Origin: Mixophyes australis
Taxonomy: Eukaryota; Chordata; Amphibia; Anura; Limnodynastidae
Reading direction: 5' to 3'
DNA length: 64,000 nucleotides
NCBI GenBank assembly: GCA_036250195.1
Contig: JAVHZZ010000002.1
Coordinates: 273,281,460 to 273,345,459, forward strand
Part shown: in pieces, positions 10,124-21,830 of the stretch
Layout of the letters: each line of letters starts with the position of its first letter
How positions within the stretch are numbered: position 1 is the stretch's first letter
Notes under the pieces: model-generated
Told to the model about the DNA's origin: nothing
The model's input: only the letters and a program-made list of their open reading frames with translations
The model's database searches: none
Position numbers and translations under genes: made by a program

Positions 10124-12175
10124 TCAACCGGTTGTCAAGGGAGGTTCAGCATCATAATAATTCGTCCAGGAAGACCATGTGTTTTTGAAGTTCACTGGTT
10201 TGTCTTTGAGGAGAGCTGTGATGCTTTCCATCCTATAAACTGACCAAACTTTGTTGATAGTGGCTGAGAGTGAGGGGGGAGAGGTGTTTTTCCATAGAGC
10301 GGCAATTAAACATTTAGAGGCATGTAATATATAATTGATAAGTTTTTGCGTGGAGCGACTACTGCCCGGGAGCCGTCTAGGAAGAAGCGAGTATAGGGGG
10401 GACTCAGGCATTTTAATCAGTGTAATATCCTTGATGAGATTATGAATTTGTTGCCAATAAGATCGTAATTTAGGGCACCACCAAACAACAGGGTACCCAG
10501 CAAACCATACCCTCTCCAACATCTGTCGCTAGCAGTCGGAAAGATAGAGTGGAGACGAGAGGGGACCAAATACCATCTGTAGAAAATTTTGCAAGAGTTT
10601 TCCTTTATCCTAACTGATATAGATGACTTATCTATATTAGCTCTCACCTTTGACCATTCTTTAGGAGTCAGGGTCTCCCCGGTGTCCCTCATCCAGGCAA
10701 CCACATGAGGGTCTTTGTCAGGTTGGTCAAAGTTGTTAATCGATTGACACAAAGTGGAAATTAAGCCTCTAGTAGTCGGGGAACAGCGACATAAAGATTC
10801 TAAAGAACAATGAATCGAGGGGGGGGGGTGCGTTTGAGGAACGATAAAGGTGCCTAAGTTGAAGGTATTGATAAAAGATTTTTTGGGGCAAATGAAATCT
10901 TCTCTGTAAGTCTGCGAAAGTAGGAAAAACCCCAGCTGGGACCAGATCCCAAATGAAGAGCAAATTATGTGCAGACCAGTAATGAAACATTTTATAATCT
11001 AACCCTGGCTCAAAGTTTTTATTATTCCAAAGTGGGACAAGGAGTGGATAATTAGATCACAACTTGTAGAATCTGATTACTTGATCCCATAATGAGACAG
11101 AAAAATGAGCAGTTGGAAGCTGAGCTAAACGTCTAGTCCTATGCTGGGATGGAATCCAGAGTAAGGAATATGGAGAATATAGTTGCAATATGTCTGCCTC
11201 AATCTGCATCCACACTCTATAATGAGGGGGTGAGTGCCATAGGATACATTGTGACATATGTGTAGCTCTATAATACTTTATTATATTTGGGAGGCCCAGT
11301 CCTCCAGAGGTTTGATGTTTAGAGAGTATTCACATACGCACTCTAGGCTTACGCCCTGCCCATACAAATTTAGATACCATTTGCAGAAATTGCTGGAGAA
11401 CATGTAAGGGAACCTGAATTGGGAGCGTTTGCTACAGAAAAAGTAATCTAGGTAAAACGTTCATTTTGATTGAAGCCATCCTGCCAATTCAGGAAATATG
11501 AAATTTATTCCCTTGAGTTAGGACGCCTCGAATTGTATTAATTAGTCTAGGGAAATTAGCTGCATTTAGAGAGGAGTAATTCTTGGTTATATATATTCCC
11601 AAATATTTGATCTTATTATGCTGCCATCAAAAATTATAAGTGGTTTTAAGAGGTTGGGTGATATGCTGAGCGATATTAAGATCTAAAATTTCGGACTTGT
11701 CCGAATTAATTTTGTAGTTCGATAGGGAACTATAGAGCGATATTTCTTCAAAAAGTTTAGGCAGTGACGCGTGCGGGCTAGTTAATGTAAGTATAACATC
11801 ATCAGCGTATAGAGCTATCTTATTATCTCTAGAACTGGTGGGAATACCCATGATTCTCGTATTGTTTCTAATTCTAGCTGCTAAGGGCTCCATAATGAGG
11901 GCAAAGAGTAAGGGTGATAGGGGGCAGCCCTGGCGGGTGCCATTACTTGTTCTAAAGGGTGTGGATGTGAGACCGTTCGCTAAAAATGAAGCTGTGGGGT
12001 TATGATACAGCTTTCTAGGCATCCAGAGCAACCACCAAGGCAGGGAGAGAAGCACTATTAGCTATATGGATTAAGTCTATTATTCTTCTTGTGTTATCTG
12101 AGGTTTGCCTTCCTGGAACAAATCCGACTTGGTCCGGGTGGACCAATGAACGGAGTACAGCCCCTAATCTATTTG
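10124..12175 (-). pseudogene. L1 ORF2, RT second part and C-terminal region
   Basis: Continues the reverse transcriptase past the gypsy insertion. At 11627-12055 the frame shows motif B (RQGCPLSPLLFAL) and motif C with the catalytic YADD (LYADDVILTLTSP), followed by the thumb. Further pieces at 10769-10990, 10417-10752 and 10124-10522 hold the C-terminal region in different frames. Frameshifts and stops between them make this copy non-functional. The 3' UTR is 9709-10123. Confidence 0.85.
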
Positions 12176-12180
12176 CTAGT

Positions 12181-12858
12181 TGTTACGAGCCGCGGCGGCT
12201 CTGGGCAGCGATGCGACTCGCTCCCCTCTGCTTCCGGACGTCCCGGCCGTCGTCATGTTGACCGGGACGTCATTTCCGCCTTACCCCGACCGTTGCCAAG
12301 GCAACGGTCTTAACGCTCCTAATGAGTAGCACCGCGTCCCGGCATCCAGGGCAGCCGGGCGCGTGCGCAAATTAGAAAATAGCAGCTGGCCCATTAACCC
12401 TCCTGTGCCTCTGGCATTTCTATTGGCCAGTGCTAGTATTTAAGGCAGGGAGGGGCAATCCTCCCCTGTCGATTATAGTTCCTGCTTTGCTGTTGACTAA
12501 GCCTGCTTTGTTCCTGGTTGCTGTTACCATTGGATTGATTACTTGTTGCCGACCTTTAGCCTGATTCCTGACTTCGTTTGATTGCCTGTGCCCATTGACC
12601 TTTTTGCCTGGACTCCTTCGCTGCTGATTTGCCTGTGACCTCTGACCCCGGTTTGTGTACTGGATATTCTGTCAGCTGCCGGCCTCGACCCTTGCCTGGA
12701 CCTCACTCTGCTATTGCTCTTATCCTCTAGCACTGGTTCTCTCCAGTCAGCGCACAATTCACGACCCTCAGCTGTCCCCACCACTAGGGGCTCCAGCGAA
12801 AACCAGACTTCTGAGTAGACTCCGGGTTTTGTGTTGCTGGCTGTGGGAGTTCCTAACA
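12181..12858 (+). repeat. Gypsy 5' LTR
   Basis: 678 bp, TG...CA ends. Contains a TATA-like GTATTTAAGG (about 12437) followed at once by an imperfect dyad (12443-12469) that recurs in three other LTRs of the window. It differs from the 3' LTR by substitutions and indels: an extra GTCATGTTGACCG-type segment near 12253 here, and an extra 12 bp near 23495 there. Confidence 0.93.
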
Positions 12859-12914
12859 TTATAACCGGCCCACAAAATTTATTCTGGAGAGAGTGAATTG
12901 TATCTTTCGGTCCT

Positions 12915-13778
12915 ATGGAACCAAGTCCAGCGCAAGTGCTGGCAGGACAAATCCAGACCTTGTCCCAGATGGTCCAGGAGCTGTCCCAGTGGCAGGCTGC
13001 CCAAAAACAAGCGTCTAGAGCCTCACAAGCTGCTCAGTCCTCCGTGGTGGAACCCAAGATGCATTTACCTGACCGCTTTTCAGGAGATCGCAGGCTCTTC
13101 CGTAACTTCTGGGATAGCTGCAAGCTCTATTTCAAATTGAGACCACTCTCATCTGGATCTCCACAGCAGAGGGTGGGGATAATTATCTCTCTCCTACAAG
13201 TGGATCCGTAATCCTGGGCATTCAGCCTAGATTCCAACAGCCCTCAGTTGCAGTCTGTGGACGCCTTCCTTGAAGCACTTGGGTTGATTTACGATGACCC
13301 GGACCGATCTTTATCACAAGGGCAACGTTCCGCGGAGGAATATTGTTCCAATTTCAGGCGTTGGTCTTCAGACTGTGCATGGAATGACCCAGCTCTTGGT
13401 TGTCAATTCCGTCTGGGCCTCTCTGAGCAAATAAAGGACTCCCTGGACCAGTACCCTAATGCGGGATCCCTCGAAGAACTTATGCAGCTAGCTATCCAAA
13501 TCGACAGGAGATACAGAGAAAGGAAGGCTGAAAAGGAAAGTTCTTCCACCTTTACTCCTATGCTTCCGCAAACTGCTCCTATTGACCAAGTTGAACCTAT
13601 GCAACTGGGAGCATATCGACTATCATCTGAGGAACGAACCCGGAGGCGTACTTTGGGTCTCTGCCTGTACTGTGGAGAGAAGGGCCATCTGCTCCGTGAA
13701 CATGGAGAGTGTCCACTTAGGCCTACAAGTCATCTGTCCAAAAAATTATTTGCTTGTACCCGCTCAGCTCACCTTTAA
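12915..13778 (+). pseudogene. Gypsy gag (capsid and zinc knuckle), interrupted
   Basis: From ATG at 12915 (MEPSPAQVLAGQIQTL) the frame gives a Gln-rich N-terminus and the capsid-type segment (MHLPDRFSGDRRLFRNFWDS), is stopped by TAA at 13209-13211, and continues in the same frame to 13778. The second half has the capsid C-terminal region and a cysteine/histidine cluster CLYCGEKGHLLREHGEC near 13665. The usual knuckle is CX2CX4HX4C; here the last spacing is seven, so the knuckle is altered or a small insertion has occurred. The frame is lost soon after, where the protease begins in another frame. Confidence 0.85.
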
Positions 13779-13896
13779 CGGACGAGATATTTCTGTCCCA
13801 GCCTTTCTGGACAGTGGAGCTGCCGGAAACTTTTTGGACTTGGGTTTCGCAGCCGTTCCTTTGGAATCCATCATAACTGTTTTCGGATTGGATTGA
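13745..13896 (+). pseudogene. Gypsy protease remnant
   Basis: In the frame +1 relative to gag the segment QLTFNGRDISVPAFLDSGAA contains the aspartic-protease active-site motif (D-S-G-A, a common variant of DTGA). The frame stops at 13896; later bits of the protease and linker are scattered over frames up to about 14240. It acted as a dimeric protease maturing the polyprotein in intact relatives. Confidence 0.75.
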
Positions 13897-14239
13897 AATC
13901 GTCTAGATAAAGGTGAGATACATCATCATTCACCTTCTTTGCAGTTAAAGTTGGGTGCCCTTCACTCCGAGACTATCTCTCTGTATCTAATTAATTGTCC
14001 TTCAGTCCCTTTAATTCTGGGCCACCCCTGACTTGTTCTTCACAATCCTTTTATCGACTCGACCAAGGGTGAAATCATCAAGTGGGGTCCTCTATGTTCT
14101 TCCTCATGCTTGTCTCTACCACTCAGAATTACTCAGATCTGTCCTGAACGGTTGCCTTTTCATTACCATGAATTTTCTGTCGTCTACTCTAAAAAATAAG
14201 CAGATGTTCTTCCTCCACACTGGGAGTACGATTGTGCTA

Positions 14240-14804
14240 TTGACCTTGTCCCTGGCTTTAGGTTGCCCAAGGGAAGATTATATGCCTTATCTATTCCAGA
14301 GATGGTGGGCTTAGGCCTTGTATTGATTACAGAGGGTTAAATAAAATAACCATTAAAAATACTTATCCTTTGCCACTTATCTCAGCCATCTTCGATCAAC
14401 TAAAGGGAGCCAAAATTTACTCCAAAATTGACCTACGAGGGGCCTACAATCTGATACGTATCCGAAGTGGCGACGAGTGGAAGACTGCCTTTAATACTCA
14501 AACGGGCCATTATGAATACCTCGTTATGCCCTTCGGCCTCAGCAATGCTCCAGCTGTTTTCCAAGACTTGATCAACGATGTCCTTCGTGAATTCTTGGGG
14601 TCCTTCGTAGTGGTCTATTTGGATGGCATCCTGATTTACTCCCGTTCATTAGAGCAACACCGGGAACATGTTCGACAAGTACTTTTGAAGCTCCGTCATC
14701 ATCATCTGTATGCTAAACTAGAAAAGTGTGACTTCGAAGTCTCCAGGGTCACTTTTCTGGGGTATGTCATTTCCCCTGAAGGCTTTGCAATGGATCTCAC
14801 AAAG
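14240..14804 (+). pseudogene. Gypsy reverse transcriptase, C-terminally replaced
   Basis: The long frame 14370-14804 shows motif A (KIDLRGAYN), motif B ([13 protein letters not shown]) and motif C. Motif C reads YLDG instead of YLDD, so one catalytic aspartate is lost. After [10 protein letters not shown] the sequence changes abruptly to a hAT-like end. Roughly 100-120 residues that normally connect RT to RNase H are absent. The fingers region lies upstream in other frames (about 14240-14370). Confidence 0.88.
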
Positions 14805-15014
14805 CAGTGGCGCACACAGGGGGGGTTTCTGAGTCTCCAAACAGAAACTAACTAAGTGGCCACCATAGCGGCACTATCCTATACAGCAGTCGCGGACGCT
14901 TCTTTGACAGCGCCGCGGCTACTATATAGGACAGTGCTGCCAAAACGGAGCTGCTGCAGCTCTCTCTCGTGTTTTGTTTTGTTTTTTTGGGGTGGGTCAG
15001 GGGGGAGGGGGGGA
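14805..15014 (+). mobile_element. hAT-like element, left-end fragment
   Basis: Begins CAGTGGCGCACACAGGGGGG, a typical hAT end, exactly where the gypsy frame breaks. The interior is GC-rich. No matching right end or 8-bp duplication (expected TCACAAAG) was found, so the right side was probably lost when CR1 inserted or by deletion. The border with CR1 is approximate. Confidence 0.5.
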
Positions 15015-15018
15015 AACT

Positions 15019-15280
15019 TAAGGCAAGGACATCCAAGGTAGTATTTTCAGAAATACTACCTGTGCCACGCGCTAGTCCAGGGAGGCAGCGGGAGATTAGG
15101 GAGGTTAATGAGTGGCTAAAAGATTGGTGTAGGAAGGAGGGTTTTGGATTCTTAGAGCACTGGGCTGATTTCTCGGTCAGTTGCCATCTTAATTGTCGTG
15201 ATGGATTGCACCTGAATGAGGAGGGGGCTGCAGTGCTAGGGGAGAGGATGGTTAGAAGGTTGGAGGAGATTTTAAACTAG
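15019..15280 (+). pseudogene. CR1 ORF1 esterase, C-terminal remnant
   Basis: The frame reads SEILPVPRAS, REIREVNEWLKDWC and CRDGLHLNEEGAAVLG, then ends in a stop at 15280. The DGLH is the D-x-x-H block V of SGNH/GDSL hydrolases; the N-terminal nucleophile block is missing because of 5' truncation. In CR1 elements this domain is thought to act on lipids or help ORF1 protein localise. A second, unrelated SGNH domain occurs at 29520-30101. Confidence 0.75.
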
Positions 15281-15429
15281 GCTCCGGGGGGGAGGGGCAA
15301 GCAAGTATTTATGGGATAGACATTGAGAGTAGTAAGGAGGAATTTAACAAGAGTCAAGGGGGTGGAGAGGGGGGAAAGGGAAGCATAGCCGATAAGGAGA
15401 GGCCCTTTTTAAAGCAAAAATAAATACCT

Positions 15430-16957
15430 AAGGGAGGCAATAGACTTAAGTGTATGCTTCCAAATGCAAGAAGCCTGACATGTAAAATGGGGGAGTTAGA
15501 GCTAGTAGCAATGAATGAGCAGTATGATATTATAGGTATTACGTAGACCTGGTGGGATAATACACATGACTGGGTGGTCACCTTGGAAGGCTAGTCTCTC
15601 TTCAGGAGGGATATGGTAAATAAAAGGGGAGGAGGAGTATGTCTTTATATTAAGCCAGAATTAAAACCAAGTATTCAGGATTTTATATATGAGAATATTG
15701 GTGATAATATAAAGGCATTGTGGGTGGAAATATCCAGCGGAGGAAGAAGTTCAGAGAAGTTGCTGATAGGGATATGCTATAAACCGCCAGATATTAGTAC
15801 GATTGAGGAAGCCCAACTTCTACAGCAAATTGAAAAGGCTACACAACTAGGTCAAATTTTAATTATGGGGGATTTTAATTATCCGGACATTGATTGGAGT
15901 ACTGAGACCTGCAGTACAGCTAGGGGAAATAGGTTTCTGAGCACGCTAAAAGACCATTACATGTCCCAATTAGTAGAGGTACCAACTAGGAACCGGACTA
16001 TACTGGACCTAGTAATAATAAACAATGTAGACGTAATATCAAATATTCAAGTAAGGGAGCACTTGGGAAACAGTGATCATAATATGGTCTCTTTTGAAAT
16101 TAGTTTCCAGAAGCAACGGTATAAGGGATCAACGAGGACTTTAAACTTTAGAAAGGCAAATTTTAATATGCTAAAGGAGTCTATAAAGAGCAGAGACTGG
16201 GACAAAGCCTTTGAAGGTAAAAATCCGGAAGAAGAGTGGGGTGTCTTTAAAATGTTGTTGGAAACATATACGTATAAGTTCATTCCTATGGGAAATAAAT
16301 TTAAAAGAATTAAGTCTAAACCAATGTGGCTAAATAAAAAGGTAAGGGAAGAAATGCAAAGGAAGAAGCGTGCATTTAAATTGTTTAAGTCTGAAGGGTC
16401 AGAGGAGTCCTTCCATAGGTACAAGGAATGTAATAAAACAAGGAAATTAGATTGGCTAAATTAGAAAATGAAAGGCACGTTGCAAAAGAAAGTAAGACAA
16501 ACCCCAAAAAGTTTTTTAAGTATATAAATGGCAAAAGGATTAAAAAAGATAATATAGGACCCCTAAGAAGTGAGATGAGTGAATTGATAAATGATACTAA
16601 GGAAAAATCAGAGGTATTAAACACTTTCTTTTCTTCAGTATTTACTAGAGAGGAACAAATGGTAGAAGTAATACATAAAAATGGAAATTAAACCATGCCA
16701 TTAATTAATACTTGGTTGTCAGAGGAAGAAGTCCAAAGGCGACTGAAGAATATTAAGATAAATAAAGCTCCAGGTCCAGATGGCATACACCCAAGGGTAC
16801 TTATGGAGTTAAATTCGGAAATATCTAGACCGCTATTCTTAATTTTCAGAGATTCAATCTCATCAGGCTCAGTACCAAGGAATTGGCGAATAGCAGATGT
16901 GGTGCCGTTGTTTAAAAAGGGGACGAGATCACAACCAGCGAGTTATAGACCTGTAAG
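15430..16957 (+). pseudogene. CR1 ORF2, endonuclease and start of RT
   Basis: Frames at 15613-16464, 16452-16691 and 16695-16957 carry the apurinic endonuclease domain (MGDFNYPDIDW, ILDLVIINN, GNSDHNMVSFE with the SDH motif) and the RT start (KAPGPDGIHPRVLMEL; NWRIADVVPLFKKG). An in-frame TAG near 15543, a frameshift near 16460 and a stop at about 16690 break it. It is cut at PASYRPVS by the hAT element. The RT resumes at 20340. Confidence 0.88.
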
Positions 16958-17240
16958 CAGGGCCGGACTGGCCATCGGGCACTCCTGGCAAATGCCAGAA
17001 GGGCCGATGGCTAGTTGGGCCGATTCAGCAGGGCAGGATGCCCGCCCAAACAGCGCCGTGAGCTGCGCTGCTCGGTGGACAGTTTCAATGGGCTGTGTGG
17101 CTATTCAATCACATGGGACAGCACCTGTCACGTGGTGCGCGTCCCATGTGATTACTGCCCACACAGCACATTGAAACTGTCCGCCGAGCAGCGAGGTGAC
17201 AAAGGTAAGTGTGTCTCTCTCACAGGGGGGGAGGGGGGGG

Positions 17241-18935
17241 GCTGTGTGTACTAGGGGCTAGCTGTCACTGGAGGGGGGCTGTGTGTTACTAGGGCCTGGC
17301 TGTCACTGGAGGGGGGCTGTGTGTTACTAGGGCCTGGCTGTCACTGGAGGGGGGCTGTGTGTTACTAGGGCCTGGCTGTCACTGGAGGGGGGCTGTGTGT
17401 TACTAGGGCCTGGCTGTCACTGGAGGGGGGCTGTGTGTTACTAGGGGCTGGCTGTCACTGGATGGGGGCTATGTGTTACTAGGGGCTGGCTGTCACTAGA
17501 GGGGGGCTGTGTGTTACTAGGGGCTGGCTGTCACTGGAGGGGGGCTGTGTGTTACTAGGGGCTGGCTGTCACTGGAGGGGGGCTATGTGTTACTAGGGGC
17601 TGTCTGTCACTGGAGGGGGGCTGTGTGTTACTAGGGCCTGGCTGTCACTGGAGGGGGGCTGTGTGTTACTAGGGCCTGGCTGTCACTGGAGGGGGGCTGT
17701 GTGTACTAGGGGCTGGCTGTCACTGGAGGGGGGCTGTGTGTTACTAGGGCCTGGCTGTCACTGGAGGGGGGCTGTGTGTTACTAGGGGCTGGCTGTCACT
17801 GGATGGGGGCTATGTGTTACTAGGGGCTGGCTGTCACTAGCGGGGGGCTGTGTGTTACTAGGGGCTGGCTGTCACTGGATGGGGGCTGTGTGTTACTAGG
17901 GGCTGGCTGTCACTGGAGGGAGGCTATGTGTTACTAGGGGCTGGCTGTCACTGGATGGGGGCTGTGTGTTACTAGGGGCTGGCTGTCACTGGAGGGGGGC
18001 TGTGTGTTACTAGGGCCTGGCTGTCACTGGAGGGGGGCTGTGTGTTACTAGGGGCTGGCTGTCACTGGATGGGGGCTATGTGTTACTAGGGGCTGGCTGT
18101 CACTAGAGGGGGGCTGTGTGTTACTAGGGGCTGGCTGTCACTGGAGGGAGGCTATGTGTTACTAGGGGCTGGCTGTCACTGGAGGGGGGCTGTGTGTTAC
18201 TAGGGGCTGGCTGTCACTGGAGGGGGGCTGTGTGTTACTAGGGGCTGGCTGTCACTAGAGGGGGGCTGTGTGTTACTAGGGGCTGGCTGTCACTGGAGGG
18301 AGGCTATGTGTTACTAGGGGCTGGCTGTCACTGGATGGGGGCTGTGTGTTACTAGGGGCTGGCTGTCACTGGAGGGGGGCTGTGTGTTACTAGGGGCTGG
18401 CTGTCACTGGAGGGGGGCTGTGTGTTACTAGGGGCTGGCTGTCACTGGAGGGGGGCTGTGTGTTACTAGGGGCTGGCTGTCACTGGAGGGGGGCTATGTG
18501 TTACTAGGGGCTGGCTGTCACTGGATGGGGGCTGTGTGTTACTAGGGGCTGGCTGTCACTGGAGGGGGGCTATGTGTTACTAGGGGCTGGCTTTCACTGG
18601 AGGGGGGCTGTGTGTTACTAGGGGCTGGCTGTCACTGGAGGGGGGCTGTGTGTTACTAGGGGCTGACTGTCACTGGAGGGGGGCTATGTGTTACTAGGGG
18701 CTGGCTGTCACTGGAGGGGGGCTGTGTGTTACTAGGGGCTGGCTGTCACTGGAGGGGGGCTGTGTGTTACTAGGGGCTGGCTGTCACTGGAGGGGGGCTA
18801 TGTGTTACTAGGGGCTGACTGTCACTGGAGGGGGGCTATGTGTTACTAGGGGCTGGCTGTCACTGGAGGGGGGCTATGTGTTACTAGGGGCGGGCTGTCA
18901 CTGGAGGGGGGCTATGTGTTACTAGGGGCTGGCTG
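17241..18935. repeat. 38-bp G-rich minisatellite, ~45 copies
   Basis: Tandem units of 38 bp built on GGCTGTCACTGGAGGGGGGC followed by TGTGTGTTACTAGGGGCT, with small variants (CTATG for CTGTG, GGATGG for GGAGGG). A related, more diverged array runs on to about 19130. The open frames in it are by-products. No unique spacers occur, so it is not a CRISPR array. Confidence 0.95.
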
Positions 18936-19562
18936 TGTCAATGGGGGTGGTGCTGGCTGTGTCACTGGGGGGGGTGCTGTTTGTGTGTCACTGGGGGTGT
19001 TGCTGGCTTTGTGTCACTGGGGGGGTGCTGGCTGTGTGTCACTGGAGGGGTGCTGGCTGTGTGTCACTGGGGGCTGCTGGCTGTGTGTCACGGGAGGGGG
19101 CTGGCTGTGTCTCATTGGGGGGGCTGTGTGTCTGACTGGCAATTGTGTAACAGTACATTGTGTGGAGTCTGGACCTTTAATTTCATGCTGAGGTGGTTTA
19201 GGTCTATCAATTGAATATGGTGCTGATTTTGGGGAGGAGGTCTATTTATTAAATGTGAATTTGAATTATTTATTGCTGGGGATGGTTGTGGAAAATGGCT
19301 ATATTTATTAAACTTTAATGCTATTTAATTTATTGCTGGGAATTTTTGCAGGGAAGGAAATATGTTTTGAGTAAATGGGTATATTGTTAATTTAATGTTG
19401 GGGCTGGTTGGAGGGAAATAGGTCTACTTATTAAATGTGAATATTATTATTGTGGGGACTGGAGGGAAGTCTAATTATAAAAAGTGAGTGCTATTGTTTT
19501 AACACCAGGGCTGATTGCAGTCTTCTAAATTTCATGTACCCCATTTTTTTTTTTCAAAATAG

Positions 19563-19646
19563 GGCATCCAATATTCCAGGATCAAGACAAGAAAGAACTA
19601 AGCTAAAGAAACCAGCTGCTACAAGTGGTGAAAGTGACCAAGACAG
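19563..19646 (+). other. Exon-like module of the hAT family, copy 2
   Basis: Preceded by a polypyrimidine tract with TTTTTCAAAATAG and followed by GACAG/GTAGGAG. The open frame reads ASNIPGSRQERTKLKKPAAT then SGESDQDR. The last 16 codons align with copy 1 (6391-6469); an indel separates the first halves. Copy 3 is on the minus strand at about 49268-49351. Confidence 0.5.
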
Positions 19647-20339
19647 GTAGGAGAGAACAGGACAGTCTGCCAACTGTCCTGAATTTGGTGGGGCAGTCTT
19701 GAATTTGGGTGACTGTCTCCCTTAGTCAGGATTTGGTTTGATTGCAAGGACAGTTGGGAGATATGTCCCGCTTCACAACGTACAGCTTGTGAAGGCAGAG
19801 CTGTGTGCTTCTAACAGTAGTGCATACAGTATAGCCTGTGTATTTTTCTAAAAAAATAACCATGTTACATAATAGGGGACCTGCTGTCTTAAATTCCCCG
19901 GGCCCCCTGAGCCTTAATCCAGCTCTGGGGAAGGGAACGGATAGCTGCTCTCAGTTCCCGGACAGGACACAGACTGCAGAACAAGCCAAGGAGCTCTAAG
20001 TATCACAAGATTTGGTAATCTCGTGAGACAAAGAGCTTCCCTGCTCACTCTACAGGAAGTTCCCACCCTGATGGATGTCAGCAGCACCAGAAGAATAGAT
20101 AAATACAGTGGGCTGGGGATGGCATGATGGGGCTGGAAGGGCATGATAAATGTAATGTTTTATTATAATGTATATATCAATGCCCCATGTTGGCCACACC
20201 ACAACACAATGTGGTTACGCCCTTTTCGGCACGCCGCGCAGCGGCGGCACACAGTTTCTCTCATTCTGGGACTGGGGCGGGCCTGTGTACTTTAAATGCC
20301 AGGGCTGATTATTAGTCCCAGTCCGGCCCTGCCTGTAAG

Positions 20340-21618
20340 CCTGACATCAATAGTGGGGAAACTACTGGAAGGTATTTTTAGGGATAGTATTCAGGATTAC
20401 TTAGTACGCCATAAAATTATTAGTGGGAATCAACATGGATTTGTGAGGGATAGGTCATGTCAAACTAATCTAATTAGTTTCTACGAGGAAGTTAGTGGAA
20501 ACTTAGACCAGGGTAGCACAGTAGATGTGGTCTACTTAGATTTTGCAAAGGCCTTTGATACAGTGCCACACAAGAGGTTGGTTTACAAAATTAGGGAACT
20601 GGGTCTAGGAATCAACATTTGTACTTGGATCGAAAACTGTTTAGAGAATAGGGAACAGAGACTTGTGATAAATGGAACATTTTCTAATTGGTCAAAAGTC
20701 TTAAGTGGAGTACCTCAAGGTTCCGTGCTGGGACCACTCCTTTTTAATATATTCATTAATGACCTTGGTGATGGTTTAGAGAGTAAAGTTTCTATTTTTG
20801 CAGATGACACTAAACTCTGTAAGGTAATAAAATCAGAGCAAGATGTAGCTTCTCTACAGAGGGACTTAAACAAACTGGATGATTGGGCGGCCAAATGGAA
20901 TATGAGGTTCAACACAGATAAATGTAAGGTTATGCTTTCAGGGATCAAAAACAAGAATGCAATCTATAAATTAAATGGAATTAATTTAGGAGAATCTATA
21001 ATGGAAAAGGATTTGGGAGTGCTCGTAGACAGTAGACTTAGCAATAGTGCTCAATGTCAAGCAGCAGCTGCAAGGGCAAACAAAGTATTGGCATGCATAA
21101 AAAGAGGCATAGATGCAAGGGAAGATAGTGTAATTTTGCCACTGTATAAATCGTTGGTAAGACCTCATCTTGAATATGCAGTACAGTTCTGGGCACCACT
21201 CTTTAAAAAAGATAATTTGGAACTAGAAAGGGTTCAGAGAAGGGCGACAAAATTGATAAAGGGTATGGAGTCATTAAGTTATGAGGAAAGGTTAGCCAGT
21301 TTAGGCATGTTTACTTTAGAAAAGAGGCGTCTAAGGGGAGATATGATTACTATGTACAAATACATTAGGGGTCAATACAGAGAGCTTTCATGGGAACTTT
21401 TTACCCCAAGGACTATACAAAGGACACGTTGTCACTCTCTAAGGTTAGAGGAGAGGAAATTTCACAACCAGCAAAGGAAGGGGTTCTTTACAGTAAGGGC
21501 AGTCAAGATATGGAATTCATTGCCAGGGAAGGTTGTGATGGCAGATTCAATAGATATGTTTAAGAAAGGGTTAGACAAATTTTTTGCGGAAAGGTGTATC
21601 CAGGGATACGACCATTAA
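20340..21618 (+). CDS. CR1 reverse transcriptase, C-terminal part (open frame)
   Basis: An uninterrupted frame of about 425 codons from the hAT junction to TAA at 21618. The upstream ATG at 20296 lies in the hAT end and is not native. It has motif 2a (NQHGFVRDRSCQTNL), motif A (VDVVYLDFAKAFDTVPH), motif B (SGVPQGSVLGPLLFNIFIND), motif C with FADD (SIFADDTKLC) and the thumb and C-terminal region of CR1 RT. The lack of stops suggests a fairly young insertion. It cannot make an active enzyme because the first part of ORF2 is cut off by the hAT element and carries stops. Confidence 0.88.
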
Positions 21619-21830
21619 TTAAAATGTAGGATAGTAGTAGAAATAGGGTAAAAATAGGCCTGCAATATTTAGTCTGGGGGGGATTTTCACAATTTAAACA
21701 GATTGGCGGTTGCTTACTCTGGATCAATTTCAAATATAAGTGCAGGATCGCAGGAGATCCAAAATAGGTTGAACTTGATGGACTGGTGTCTTTTTTCAAC
21801 CTCATCAACTATGTTACTATGTTATGTTAC
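21619..21830 (+). other. CR1 3' UTR and terminal repeat
   Basis: The sequence after the stop includes the conserved GGTTGAACTTGATGGACTGG and ends in repeats of CTATGTTA. This is the part of CR1 recognised by the reverse transcriptase when it starts copying. Confidence 0.8.

Larger units (their letters stand above)
16958..20331 (+). mobile_element. Non-autonomous hAT element with 1.7-kb minisatellite
   Basis: Termini CAGGGCCGGACTGG and the complement of CAGGGCCGGACTGG, with a perfect 8-bp duplication CCTGTAAG (16950-16957 and 20332-20339) inside the CR1 RT. Removing 3382 bp (element plus one duplication) brings the RT frames into register. Order: GC-rich left arm with self-complementary TTTCAATGGGCTGTGTG/CACACAGCACATTGAAA, 38-bp minisatellite, AT-rich part, exon-like module (19563-19646), a part shared with the copy at 47779, and the right end. 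No transposase is present. Confidence 0.93.
15015..21830 (+). mobile_element. CR1 LINE (5'-truncated) with nested hAT element
   Basis: Contains the 3' end of ORF1 with an esterase-like block, ORF2 with endonuclease and RT, and a 3' tail ending in the repeat CTATGTTACTATGTTATG. CR1 LINEs end in a short tandem repeat instead of poly-A, and carry an SGNH esterase in ORF1 in several vertebrates. The left border with the hAT piece is approximate. The right border runs straight into gypsy RNase H sequence. The RT is split by the hAT element at 16958-20331. Confidence 0.88.

Noticed and set aside
17241..18935. CRISPR-like regular repeats
   Set aside because: Units of 38 bp follow each other with no spacers and small internal variants; this is a minisatellite inside a hAT element.
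18916..19214. Plus-strand Cys/Gly/Trp-rich repeat proteins
   Set aside because: Translation of the diverged end of the minisatellite in three frames at once.
16958..20331. An intron of the CR1 element
   Set aside because: The 8-bp duplication and CAGGGCCGG inverted ends show a hAT insertion; borders lack GT-AG.
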